Origin: a bacterium
GTDB lineage: Bacteria > Bacillota > Sulfobacillia > UBA995
DNA length: 64,000 nt
NCBI GenBank assembly: GCA_031082145.1
Contig: JAVHLP010000001.1
Span: 211,249-275,248, forward strand
Reading direction: 5' to 3'
The notes under the pieces are model-generated. The model was given only the letters and a program-made list of their open reading frames with translations. It searched no databases and was not told where the DNA came from. The position numbers were made by a program, and so were the translations under genes. Shown piece after piece: positions 1 to 9,050 of the stretch. The number at the start of each line of letters is the position of its first letter. Position 1 is the first letter of the stretch.

Positions 1-61
1 ATCAGCCGGCCTCCTTTCCCGGCAAGGGGGTTCGGGGCCCGGATGGCCATTTCCTCCCTGC

Positions 62-1462
62 TCACCCACGCCGCGCCACGTGGATGGCTTCTCCCGCCAG
101 GCCGTGGAGTGCTTCCATGAAGGCCTCGGAGAACGTGGGATGAGCGAAACCGCTCTCGGCCAGGTCCTCCGCCCGCGCGTTGAGCTGCAGGGCGATGGCG
201 GCCTGGTGCACGAGGTCGGTGGCCTGGGGCCCGAGGATGTGGCAGCCGAGGAGTCGCCCGCTGGGAGCGTCGGCCACCAGTTTGACCATTCCCTCGGTCT
301 CCCCCGAAGCTACCGCCCGCCCGTTGGCGGCGAAGGAGAAACGAGACACCTTAACCTCGTGCTTCTCCCGGGCCTCGCTCTCCTTCAGGCCCACACTTGC
401 CGCCTCGGGGATGGAGAAAACAGCCGCCGGGACAACCCGGTAGTTCATCTCGCGGGGGCGGCCGAAGATGTTGTCCATGGCGACCAGTCCCTGGGCCGAG
501 GCAACCGAGGCCAGGAAGTAGTCGCCGGTCACGTCACCGATGGCGTAGATACCCGGCACGGACGTCTGCATCCGGGTGTTGACCTCGATGCCGCGCGATG
601 AGTGGGCGATCCCCAGGAGGTCAAGGTCCAACCCGCCCCAGTCGGGCACCCGCCCCATGGCCACCAGGACCTGCTCGGCTCGGAACTCGACCGGCCCCTC
701 CTCCGTCCGCGCCCGGACAACCCGGTAGCCGCCGGCTTCGGCCACGATGTCTTGGATGAACACGCCGGTGCTGATGGTGATGCCCCGGCGGCGCAGGATC
801 GGTAGGAGGCGCTTGCCCAGCTCCTCGTCCACCGGCGGCAGGATGTTGGGGGTCCGCTTGATGCACTGGACGGCGGTGCCAAAGGCGTTGTAGATGCAGG
901 CAAACTCGATGCCTAGCACCCCGCCGCCGATGATCAACATACTCTCAGGTACGCTCTCTGGGGACAAGGCCTGGTCGCTGGAGATCGTCAAGGCCAGGGC
1001 CTCCGGGGGGACGGGAGGGAGTTGTGGCCTCGACCCGGTGGCGATCACCACCTGACGGGCCTCCAGGATCTCCTGACCATCGCCGAGGTCGACCTCCACC
1101 TTCATCCCCGCCCGGAGCCGGGCCCGTCCCCGGTAGACGGCCACCCCGTTGGCCTTGAGGAGATTCGCCACACCGCCCGTCAGCTGGCTAACCGCTTTTT
1201 CCTTGTGGGCCAGGACTCCCTCGAGGTCGAGGTCCACCGGCCCCGTCCGGACCCCGAAAAGGGCAGACTGGCGAGCCTCGGCGTACACCTCGGCGCTCTT
1301 CACCAGGGCCTTGGTGGGAATGCAGCCGCGGTTGAGGCAGCAACCCCCGAGCCGATCCGACTCGACCAGGGCGATCTTGCCCCCCCGTTGGGCTCCCCGG
1401 ATAGCCGCCACGTAACCGCCCGGACCTCCGCCGATCACCACTACATCGTACAAGCAGCGCAC
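62..1462 (-). CDS. lpdA: dihydrolipoyl dehydrogenase
   Basis: 466 aa; GGGPGGYVAAIRGAQRG FAD motif, GGCCLNRGCIPTKAL redox disulfide, C-terminal HAHPTFSE-like motif; last gene of gcv operon. Confidence 0.96.
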   Translation of the reverse strand: MRCLYDVVVIGGGPGGYVAAIRGAQRGGKIALVESDRLGGCCLNRGCIPTKALVKSAEVYAEARQSALFGVRTGPVDLDLEGVLAHKEKAVSQLTGGVANLLKANGVAVYRGRARLRAGMKVEVDLGDGQEILEARQVVIATGSRPQLPPVPPEALALTISSDQALSPESVPESMLIIGGGVLGIEFACIYNAFGTAVQCIKRTPNILPPVDEELGKRLLPILRRRGITISTGVFIQDIVAEAGGYRVVRARTEEGPVEFRAEQVLVAMGRVPDWGGLDLDLLGIAHSSRGIEVNTRMQTSVPGIYAIGDVTGDYFLASVASAQGLVAMDNIFGRPREMNYRVVPAAVFSIPEAASVGLKESEAREKHEVKVSRFSFAANGRAVASGETEGMVKLVADAPSGRLLGCHILGPQATDLVHQAAIALQLNARAEDLAESGFAHPTFSEAFMEALHGLAGEAIHVARRG

Positions 1463-1471
1463 CTCCTGGCG

Positions 1472-1699
1472 TTAGAATCGGAACGTGGCCCGGTGCCATA
1501 CCGCCAACAGGGCTTGCAGGAATCCGAAGAGAGCGTTTCCCAGGGTCCAGCCCACGACTAAGGCCAGCACCAGGCGCACCAGGCCCCGGGACGATCTGCC
1601 CGGCTGCATAAAGGCGTCCCAGCGCAGGGCGTCCAGGGCAGCCCAGGCCAGGTAAAAGCCCACCGCCACCGCCACCAGGTACAGTAAGCTGAAGTCCAT
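1472..1699 (-). CDS. small DUF1146-like membrane protein
   Basis: start chosen at MDFSLLYLVAVAVGFYLAWAALDALRWD with an AGGAGGTGAGGAG ribosome-binding site; two hydrophobic segments, resembles DUF1146 (YwzB-type). Confidence 0.65.
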   Translation of the reverse strand: MDFSLLYLVAVAVGFYLAWAALDALRWDAFMQPGRSSRGLVRLVLALVVGWTLGNALFGFLQALLAVWHRATFRF

Positions 1700-1703
1700 C
1701 TCC

Positions 1704-3476
1704 TCACCTCCTCTCCTGGGCCGGTGTGAGATCGGGAGCGTCGTAGCGCGGTGACAACGACCTGGCCACTTCCAGTTCCTCCGACGTGAGGCTGCCCCGG
1801 CTGAGGATGATGCCGAGACCGCGCGCGAAACCGGCCTCAAAAGCGCGGGCCGCTCGGGCCGGACCAACCGCCTGGCCGAGCAGCTCGCCTACCCCCGCCG
1901 CCCGCCGCCTGAGCCGCTCGGCCGAGACCCCGGGCAGGAGACGGGCCAGCCGTTCCGGCGAGAACTCCAGGAGAAGCGAACCGTGCTGCAGGATAATCCC
2001 CTGCCGGCGCATCTGGGCGCTACCCACCACCTTCCGGCCTGAGACCAGGATCTCGTGGGCTGATGGCACCTCGAAGCAGGCGCTGGAGAGGGTGGCGGGC
2101 CGCGCCGGCACCCGGGCCGGCGCCAGTTCCGGCTCCAGCCCCAGCTCCCGCAAGACTTCGACCAGTCCCTCGGCCAGGCGGCGGTAGGCCGTCAGGATGT
2201 CACCTGGCAGCAGTGCCTGGCTGATGACAACACAGTAGGTCAACTCACGGTCGTGGAAGACGGCCCGGCCCCCGGTCGGCCGGCGCACCAAGTCAACGCC
2301 TTCCCGGCGGCAGGCTTCGCAGTCCACTTCACCTTCCACCGGCTGGCCACGGCCGATCGAGACCGCCGGGGGTGCCCAGGTGTACAGGCGCAGGGTGGGA
2401 GGAGTGCTGCCGCGGGCATGCACTAGGGCCAGAGCCTCGTCCACGGCCATATTCCAGGCGGCCGGACCGGGGCCCGTCTCCACCAGCCGCCACCGCTGGC
2501 CAGGTGACGGCCCGGGTCCCGGCGCCAGCTCGGCCAGGACCGCTCGAACCTCACGGCCGGCCTCCCGCGGGGTCAGCGGCCGGGGGTAGTTATAGAGATC
2601 GCGGCCGGGCCGTTCGTTGTAGTAGGGCCGGTTGCAGTCGGGGCAACCCGAAGTCTGGAACGCCTCGCCGGTGGCCAGGATGCCCGCCAACGACCCGCGG
2701 CTCAACCCGGTGGCGACCAGCCGGCCCGACCGGAAGCGGAAGCGGGAGAAGTCGGCTGCCCCTTCCCGGAGCAGGAAGTGACCCACCTGGAGCCTGCGGT
2801 AGGCGGTCAACGGGGGTCGGGGGCGATCGGCCAGGCGGGTGCCCGCGACCGGCGTGAACGCGAACAAGCCCACCGTCACCCCATCATCGAGCAACCCGGC
2901 AATGGTCTGGAGCATCTCCTGCTCGGACTCCCCCAGGCCCGCCACCAGATGTGTGCTGACGCGGCCGGGAAAAGCCCGGGCGAGCTCCCGTAACCAGCCC
3001 CGGGTGCGCTCCCACCCCGCCTCGCCCTTGACCGAGTGGTAGAGAGTTGAGGTGGCCGCATCCAGAGGCAGGGCAACCCGATCCGCCCCGCCCCGCAGCA
3101 GCCCCGCGGCCCCCTCGAGTCCCAACCCAGTCGCTGCCACGCAGACGGGGAGGGGCAGCCCCCGACCCACAACGGAGGTTGCGGCGGCCACGGCCTCGGG
3201 ACTGTCGGTGAGTTGAAGGCACACCCGGCGGGCGCCGCTCTTGGGAAGCGCGGCCAGTGCCTCCTCCCGGTTCACTTCCGGCCAGGTCACCCGGGACAAG
3301 AGGTCGCCCCGGGCCCGGCTGCTCCGGGCCTGGGGGCAGAAACCGCAGTCCCGGTGGCAACGCGATCCCAGCAGGAAATAGGCGGTGGTGGCCGGCACGT
3401 CGCCGGGTGAGGGTGTCAGGCCCAGCAGGGCGGCCGTTCCGGCCGAGGCCCGCAGGCATCCGTCAGTGCAGGACAC
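1704..3476 (-). CDS. fusion protein: N-terminal radical SAM (LipS1/LipS2-like lipoyl synthase family) + C-terminal lipoate-protein ligase A-like domain
   Basis: 590 aa; CHRDCGFC (CxxxCxxC) and SGCPDCNRPYYNERPG in N half; WNMAVDEALAL, SIGRGQ, RRPTGGRAVFHDRELTY ligase motifs in C half; GTG start overlaps end of upstream radical SAM gene. Confidence 0.82.
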   Translation of the reverse strand: MSCTDGCLRASAGTAALLGLTPSPGDVPATTAYFLLGSRCHRDCGFCPQARSSRARGDLLSRVTWPEVNREEALAALPKSGARRVCLQLTDSPEAVAAATSVVGRGLPLPVCVAATGLGLEGAAGLLRGGADRVALPLDAATSTLYHSVKGEAGWERTRGWLRELARAFPGRVSTHLVAGLGESEQEMLQTIAGLLDDGVTVGLFAFTPVAGTRLADRPRPPLTAYRRLQVGHFLLREGAADFSRFRFRSGRLVATGLSRGSLAGILATGEAFQTSGCPDCNRPYYNERPGRDLYNYPRPLTPREAGREVRAVLAELAPGPGPSPGQRWRLVETGPGPAAWNMAVDEALALVHARGSTPPTLRLYTWAPPAVSIGRGQPVEGEVDCEACRREGVDLVRRPTGGRAVFHDRELTYCVVISQALLPGDILTAYRRLAEGLVEVLRELGLEPELAPARVPARPATLSSACFEVPSAHEILVSGRKVVGSAQMRRQGIILQHGSLLLEFSPERLARLLPGVSAERLRRRAAGVGELLGQAVGPARAARAFEAGFARGLGIILSRGSLTSEELEVARSLSPRYDAPDLTPAQERR

Positions 3477-4332
3477 AGCATTCCTCCCCCTGGATGATCT
3501 CCAGGCCCCGTTCCCCGGCTGCGCGGCCGGCCGCCGGGCTGGGGACAGCTATTCCGTTCATGCCTAGCTTCACAGCCAGCTCATCCAGCGCTTGACGGTA
3601 GTGCCCACCTGGACGCATGCAGCCAAGCGTAAGGGGGGTGGTCGGGAACAGCCGGCGGGCCAGGCCCAAGACCGAGCCCACTGCCGCCAGCGGCGGTGGC
3701 TGATGCCCGGCGTAGACCGTACCCGGGGTGGGGCTGAAGACCAGGAAGACGATCTCCTGAGGGCATTCCCCAGCCAGGGCCTCGAGAGCCGCAAGCTCAC
3801 CGCGGATCCGGCCGCCGGACAGGCCCAGGCAGATGTGCGGGACCACCCGCGTGTGCCGGGCCAGAGCCCGGTAGACATCAAGGTAGTCCTCCACCCCAAC
3901 GTCCAATCCCATTACCTCGCGGGCCGTCTCGCGATCACCCACCACGTCAAACGCGACCACGGCGGCGGCGGTGGCCACCTCTTCAGCTCTGTGCAGGTCG
4001 AGCAGGCCTACGTGTAGAACCAGGCGGGCCGATCGGCCCAGTTCTTGGAGCAGGCCGAGCGGCATGGGCACCCTCCCCCGGTGGTCGCAACCCCCGCTCA
4101 CCAGCCAACTTGCCGGAGCGCCGGCGGTTCGGGCCCGGCGGAGAGCCTCGGCGGGGGACAGCATCCCCCGGAGATAGCGACCGCCACAGTGGGCGCAGTT
4201 CAGTTTGCAGTGACCGCCGGTGGTGCTGACCACCCCCGTCCGGGTGGGGCGCGCGAATCGGATGACCGGCGGAAAGCCGGCCCTTCGCACCTCCCACGCC
4301 CGCTCTCCGGCCAGCCCCTCGGCAAGGCTCAA
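3463..4332 (-). CDS. radical SAM protein, LipS1/LipS2-like partner
   Basis: CKLNCAHC (CxxxCxxC); TTG start (SLAEGLAGERAWEVRR) preceded by ATAGGAG; C-terminal ECC motif; adjacent to ligase fusion. Confidence 0.75.
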   Translation of the reverse strand: MSLAEGLAGERAWEVRRAGFPPVIRFARPTRTGVVSTTGGHCKLNCAHCGGRYLRGMLSPAEALRRARTAGAPASWLVSGGCDHRGRVPMPLGLLQELGRSARLVLHVGLLDLHRAEEVATAAAVVAFDVVGDRETAREVMGLDVGVEDYLDVYRALARHTRVVPHICLGLSGGRIRGELAALEALAGECPQEIVFLVFSPTPGTVYAGHQPPPLAAVGSVLGLARRLFPTTPLTLGCMRPGGHYRQALDELAVKLGMNGIAVPSPAAGRAAGERGLEIIQGEECCVLH

Positions 4333-4388
4333 AGGACCAACTCCTATCCAACGGGGGGCCGGAACCGGCCGGCTCCGGCCCCCTCCCT

Positions 4389-5867
4389 CTACTCCGGCCG
4401 CCAGCGCAGGTTGGGTTTGCGGGCCGCCAGGGCCTCGTCCAAGCGCTTCACCGGGGTGGTGTGGGGAGCGCCCTTCACCAAGTCCGGATCGCTCTCCGCC
4501 TCCCCGGCGATATGGGCCATGGTCCCGGCAAAGGCATCCAGCGTCTGCCGGCTCTCGGTCTCCGTTGGCTCCACCATCAGGCACTCGGGGACGATCAGGG
4601 GGAAGTAGATGGTGGGGGCATGGAACCCGTAGTCCAGCAGGCGCTTGGCCATGTCCAGGGTGCGGACCCCGTGGCGGTCTTTCTGCCATACGCCGCTGAC
4701 CACACACTCATGCTTGCAGTGGCGGTCATAGGGCAGGTGGAAGTGCTCCGCCAGCTTCCGCATCAGGTAGTTTGCGTTCAGCACGGCGTCCTCGCTTACG
4801 CGGAGCAGGCCTTCAGCGCCCATGCTGCGGATATACGCGTAGGCTTTCACCACCACCAGGAAGTTGCCGTAGAACGACTTCACCCGGCCGATGGAACGGG
4901 GCCGATCATAGGCCAGCCGGTAGCGGTCGCCATCAGCATCCACCAGCGGCGCCGGCAGGTACGGCTCCAGCTTGGCGACCGCACCCACCGGCCCCGAGCC
5001 CGGCCCGCCCCCGCCGTGGGGGGTGGCAAAGGTCTTGTGCAGGTTGAAGTGAACCACGTCGAAGCCCGTGTCGCCCGGCCGGGCGATGCCCATGATGGCG
5101 TTGGCGTTGGCGCCGTCGTAGTACAGCAACCCGCCCTGACTGTGGACGATCTCAGCCACGGTGGCCATGTTCTCGTCAAACAGGCCCAGGGTGTTGGGGT
5201 TGGTCAGCATGAGTCCGGCCACGTCGGGCCCCATCAGCCGCTTGAGGGCCTCAATATCCACTCCTCCCCGGTGATCGGACGGCACCTCAACCGTCTGGTA
5301 GCCGCATACGATCGCACTGGCCGGGTTGGTGCCGTGGGCCGAGTCGGGAATGAGGATCCGGGTGCGGTTCTCACCCCGGTCGGCGTGGTAAGCCCGGAAC
5401 ATCAGCAATCCGGTCAACTCGCCGTGGGCGCCGGCCGCCGGCTGGAGCGAGACCCGTGACACCCCGCCGATCTCGCAGAGGTATCGCTCCATGCGATAGA
5501 GCAGTTCCAGGGCACCCTGGACCAATTCCTCGGGGAAGTAGGGATGAACTCCTGCCAGGCCGGGGAGGGACGCCATGTCCTCGTTGACCTTGGGGTTATA
5601 CTTCATGGTGCAGGACCCCAGGGGGTAGAAGCCGATATCCACCCCGTGCTGGATCTGGGAGAGTCGGGTGAAGTGGCGGACCACGTCCACCTCACTCACT
5701 TCCGGTAGTTCGGGCGCGGTCCGGCGCAGGGCTCCGGCGGGCAGGCATTCCTCCACCGGCCGGTCGGGTACGTCCAGAGCGGGCAGGGAGTAGGCGATCC
5801 GTCCCGGCGAGCTCATCTCGAAGATGAGCGGTTCCGGTCGCCGGCCGGCCTCGAGTTGACTCGTCAA
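4389..5867 (-). CDS. gcvPB: glycine dehydrogenase (decarboxylating) subunit 2
   Basis: 492 aa; [32 protein letters not shown]-lysine motif. Confidence 0.97.
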   Translation of the reverse strand: MTSQLEAGRRPEPLIFEMSSPGRIAYSLPALDVPDRPVEECLPAGALRRTAPELPEVSEVDVVRHFTRLSQIQHGVDIGFYPLGSCTMKYNPKVNEDMASLPGLAGVHPYFPEELVQGALELLYRMERYLCEIGGVSRVSLQPAAGAHGELTGLLMFRAYHADRGENRTRILIPDSAHGTNPASAIVCGYQTVEVPSDHRGGVDIEALKRLMGPDVAGLMLTNPNTLGLFDENMATVAEIVHSQGGLLYYDGANANAIMGIARPGDTGFDVVHFNLHKTFATPHGGGGPGSGPVGAVAKLEPYLPAPLVDADGDRYRLAYDRPRSIGRVKSFYGNFLVVVKAYAYIRSMGAEGLLRVSEDAVLNANYLMRKLAEHFHLPYDRHCKHECVVSGVWQKDRHGVRTLDMAKRLLDYGFHAPTIYFPLIVPECLMVEPTETESRQTLDAFAGTMAHIAGEAESDPDLVKGAPHTTPVKRLDEALAARKPNLRWRPE

Positions 5868-7219
5868 CGCAATCCCCCCATTCCGGCAACCAGCCGATCA
5901 ATGTCCTGCCGGGTCCGTTTCTCGGTCACGGCTACCAGAAGCGAGTCCTGGAGCTCAGGATACCAGCGGCCAAGCTCAACGCCGCCGACTATCTTGTCCG
6001 CCAGCAACGTCGAGTTCACCCGTTCAACGGGGACAGGAGACCGGACGGCGAACTCCCGGAAGAATGGACCGGCGAAAGCCAGGGGGTACCCGGCAGGTTC
6101 CAGTTGCTCCTGGGCGTAACAGGCCTTCTTGAGGCACTGCGTTGCCACCTCGCGAACTCCTTGCTTGCCCATGAGACACAGGTACACCGTGGCGGCCAGG
6201 GCGCAGAGGGCCTCGTTGGAGCAGATGTTGGAGGTCGCCTTCTCGCGCCGTATGTGCTGCTCTCGCGTCTGCAAGGTGAGCACGAAGCCGCGCTTCCCGT
6301 CGGCATCCAGCGTCATGCCCGCGATACGGCCGGGCATGCGACGGGTGAGCTTCCCTGTCGCGGCGAAGAAGCCAAGGTGGGGGCCGCCAAACCCGAGGGG
6401 CACACCCAGGGGCTGGCCTTCGCCGACCGCCAGGTCGGCGCCGTATTCGCCAGGAGGCTTGAGAACCCCTAAGGAAATGGGGTCGACGCAGGCGACGAAG
6501 TGGGCGCCAGCGGCGTGGGCGGCCTCACCCAGGGCGTCCATGTCCTCCACGCAGCCAAAGAAGTTGGGCTGCTGTATGATGACGCACGCCGTACTGCTGT
6601 CCAAAGCCTTGCGGAGCCGGTCAGGAGGGGTAACCCCGCCCTCGGTCGGGATCTCCGCCACCGCCAGTCCCGGCCCTCTTGCGTAAGTGTTCAAGGTCTC
6701 CCGGTACTCGGGGTGAAGGGCGGACGAGACGACGACCCGCCGCCGCCCGGTCAGCGTCTGGGAACTGATGATGGCCGCTTCGGCCGCCGCCGTGGCCCCG
6801 TCGTACATGGAGGCGTTAGCTACCTCCATGCCGGTCAACTCGCAGATCAGCGTCTGATACTCGTAGATCGCCTGCAGCACGGCCTGGCTAACTTCGGGCT
6901 GATAGGGCGTGTAGGCGGTGTAGAACTCCGCCCGGCCGGTGATGTGGCTCACCACGCTGGGGATGAAGTGGTCGTAGGCCCCCGCTCCCCTGAAGGTCAC
7001 GTATTCGTCGACGGTTGCGTTCCGCCCCGCCAGGGCGGCCATGTGGCGAACCAGTTCCAGCTCGGACATTGGCGCCGGCAGTTCCAACTTTCCCTTGAAG
7101 CGGACGCGGTCGGGGATGTCCGCGAACAGCTCCTCCACCGATCCCAGGCCCAGCGCCTCGAGCATCTGACGGCGGTCGGCAGCGGTGTTGGGCAGATAAC
7201 GGTGCCCGGCACCCATCAC
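5864..7219 (-). CDS. gcvPA: glycine dehydrogenase (decarboxylating) subunit 1
   Basis: 451 aa; [38 protein letters not shown]. Confidence 0.97.
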   Translation of the reverse strand: MMGAGHRYLPNTAADRRQMLEALGLGSVEELFADIPDRVRFKGKLELPAPMSELELVRHMAALAGRNATVDEYVTFRGAGAYDHFIPSVVSHITGRAEFYTAYTPYQPEVSQAVLQAIYEYQTLICELTGMEVANASMYDGATAAAEAAIISSQTLTGRRRVVVSSALHPEYRETLNTYARGPGLAVAEIPTEGGVTPPDRLRKALDSSTACVIIQQPNFFGCVEDMDALGEAAHAAGAHFVACVDPISLGVLKPPGEYGADLAVGEGQPLGVPLGFGGPHLGFFAATGKLTRRMPGRIAGMTLDADGKRGFVLTLQTREQHIRREKATSNICSNEALCALAATVYLCLMGKQGVREVATQCLKKACYAQEQLEPAGYPLAFAGPFFREFAVRSPVPVERVNSTLLADKIVGGVELGRWYPELQDSLLVAVTEKRTRQDIDRLVAGMGGLR

Positions 7220-7620
7220 CCCTTCTCCCCCTCTTCGGCCGCGAAACGGCTGTAGGTCTCCACATCCATGAGGGCGTCCAGTTCAGCGGGATCGGCGAGC
7301 TCCAGCTCGAAGATCCACCCCTCCCCGTGCGGATCGCGGTTGATGAGATCGGGCTCACCTTCGAGCTTCTGGTTTACCGCGACCACACGGCCGCCGGCCG
7401 GGGAATAGCAGTCGGACGCCGCCTTCACCGACTCCACCACGCTGAAGACCTCGCCCCGCTTCAACTGCCTCCCGACCTCGGGCAACTCCACGAAAGTGAT
7501 GTCCCCCAGGTGGTCCTGCGCGTAGTCGGTGAGACCTACTTTGCCCTTGCCGCCCTCGGCGGCGATCCACTCGTGCGTCTTGGTGTACCGGTACCCTGCC
7601 GGATAGGTCATCTCCCTCAC
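7216..7620 (-). CDS. gcvH: glycine cleavage system H protein
   Basis: 134 aa; YTKTHEW, GDITFVELPEVG, ESVKAASD lipoyl-lysine motif. Confidence 0.97.
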   Translation of the reverse strand: MREMTYPAGYRYTKTHEWIAAEGGKGKVGLTDYAQDHLGDITFVELPEVGRQLKRGEVFSVVESVKAASDCYSPAGGRVVAVNQKLEGEPDLINRDPHGEGWIFELELADPAELDALMDVETYSRFAAEEGEKG

Positions 7621-8744
7621 CCCTCCTTGTTTCTCCGGTAGAATGGCAACCCCACGACCCTCGCCCCGGCCTCGCGGCCTCGGATGTCGACGCCGATCGC
7701 GGTGCCCGGCCGGGCCAGCGCGGGTGGAACATACCCCATCGCGATATGCCGGTCCAGCGTCGGGGCATACGAGCCGCTGGTCACGTAGCCAACCTGGTCT
7801 CCCCGGGCGGTGATGGGGTACCCGGTACGGGGTACGCCACGGTCTACCATCTCCAGGCCGACGAGCGTCAGCCCAATCCCCCGGGTCCGCTGGGCGAGAA
7901 GTGCCTGGCGGCCCACGAAAGCCCCCTTGTCCAGGGCCACGAAGCGATCAAGGCCCGCCTCCAAGGGGGTGCGCCGGTCGTCCAGTTCCTGTCCATAGAG
8001 CGGCATCCCCGCCTCCAAGCGGAGCGTATCCCGGCAGCCCAGCCCGGCCGGCACCAGTCCGTGCTCCTCACCCACCTCCATGATCCGCTCCCACAGAACC
8101 GGGGCATCTTCCGGCCGGCAGTAGAGCTCGAAGCCGTCCTCCCCGGTGTAGCCGGTCCGGGATACGATCGAGCACTCCACCTCGCCCACCGTTACGTTCT
8201 CGTCCGCGCGGTAGTACCCGATCTCAGACAGGTGGGTCCTGGTCAGCCTCTGTAGAATGGCCTGGGAGTTAGGTCCCTGCAGGGCCAACTGCCCGGTGCA
8301 GTCGGACAAGTTGCGCACCTGGGCGCCGGGGTGTTCGCGGGCCAGCCCGCGCAACCACTGGTAGTCCTTCTCGATATTGCCCGCGTTCACCACCGCCAGG
8401 TAACGGTCGGGGGCCAACACGTAGATGAGGATGTCATCCACCACTCCCCCCTCGGCGTTGCACATGGGGGAGTAGACCACCCTCCCCGGCCGGGCCCGCC
8501 CGACGTCGGCGCTAACCGCCCGCTGCAGGAGATCTCGCGCTTGGGGCCCGGTGATCTCGAGCTCGCCCATGTCACTGACATCGAAGAGACCCGCCTCTGA
8601 CCGTACGGCCCGGTGCTCCTGGATGATGCTGCTGAACTGCACGGGCAATGCCCAACCGGCGAAATCAATGATCCGTCCCCCGTACTTCAAGTGCACGTCA
8701 TAGAGGGGGGTCCGCCGCAGTTGATCGCTCACTCCGCCCAGCAC
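7617..8744 (-). CDS. gcvT: aminomethyltransferase (glycine cleavage T protein)
   Basis: 375 aa; RTPLYDVHLKYGGRIIDFAGWALPVQ, SRTGYTGEDGFE. Confidence 0.97.
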   Translation of the reverse strand: MLGGVSDQLRRTPLYDVHLKYGGRIIDFAGWALPVQFSSIIQEHRAVRSEAGLFDVSDMGELEITGPQARDLLQRAVSADVGRARPGRVVYSPMCNAEGGVVDDILIYVLAPDRYLAVVNAGNIEKDYQWLRGLAREHPGAQVRNLSDCTGQLALQGPNSQAILQRLTRTHLSEIGYYRADENVTVGEVECSIVSRTGYTGEDGFELYCRPEDAPVLWERIMEVGEEHGLVPAGLGCRDTLRLEAGMPLYGQELDDRRTPLEAGLDRFVALDKGAFVGRQALLAQRTRGIGLTLVGLEMVDRGVPRTGYPITARGDQVGYVTSGSYAPTLDRHIAMGYVPPALARPGTAIGVDIRGREAGARVVGLPFYRRNKEG

Positions 8745-8763
8745 CTCCTCCCCGAACTAAGAG

Positions 8764-8802
8764 GCAGCGCAGGCCAACGCTACGCTGCCCCTCTGTCCTT
8801 TC
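8764..8802 (-). terminator. stem-loop between glycine riboswitch and gcvT (candidate expression platform)
   Basis: minus strand AGAGGGGCAGCG-TAGCGTTGGCCTG-CGCTGCCTCT; no clear poly-T, so terminator vs translational control is unresolved. Confidence 0.4.
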
Positions 8803-8960
8803 ACCTGAGAGATCTTCACATTCCCCGTCGGTGACCCTCGTCGAGGTCTCTCCAGAGTTCCGTCCGGCCGCAGTTCTTCTTGCCTGAGAGTTTCGGTGTG
8901 GGATTCAGCCTGCCCCTACCTTGCTCCTTCGGCGCCCGCCCGTGGCGGTGCTCTCCCGCA
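8785..8960 (-). promoter_or_regulatory. tandem glycine riboswitch upstream of gcvT operon
   Basis: minus strand contains GGGAGAG...GGCGCCGAAGGAGCAAG...AAACTCTCAGGCAAGAAGAAC...GGACGGAACTCTGGAGAGACC...ACCGACGGGGA...ATCTCTCAGGTGAAAGGACAGAGGGG, the two-aptamer glycine consensus. Confidence 0.93.
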
Positions 8961-9050
8961 GCCATCATCCGCAGTATTCAGTTATTGGTATGCCCCTGTT
9001 CCCCCATCATGTTACACCAAACCAGTCCGCCTGCCAAGCCCGTCCCGACC

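Noticed and set aside
3463-4707. Full 414-aa track ORF as the radical SAM gene
   Set aside because: N-terminal about 125 codons overlap gcvPB out of frame with low-complexity translation; a TTG start at 4332 with a good ribosome-binding site is more plausible.
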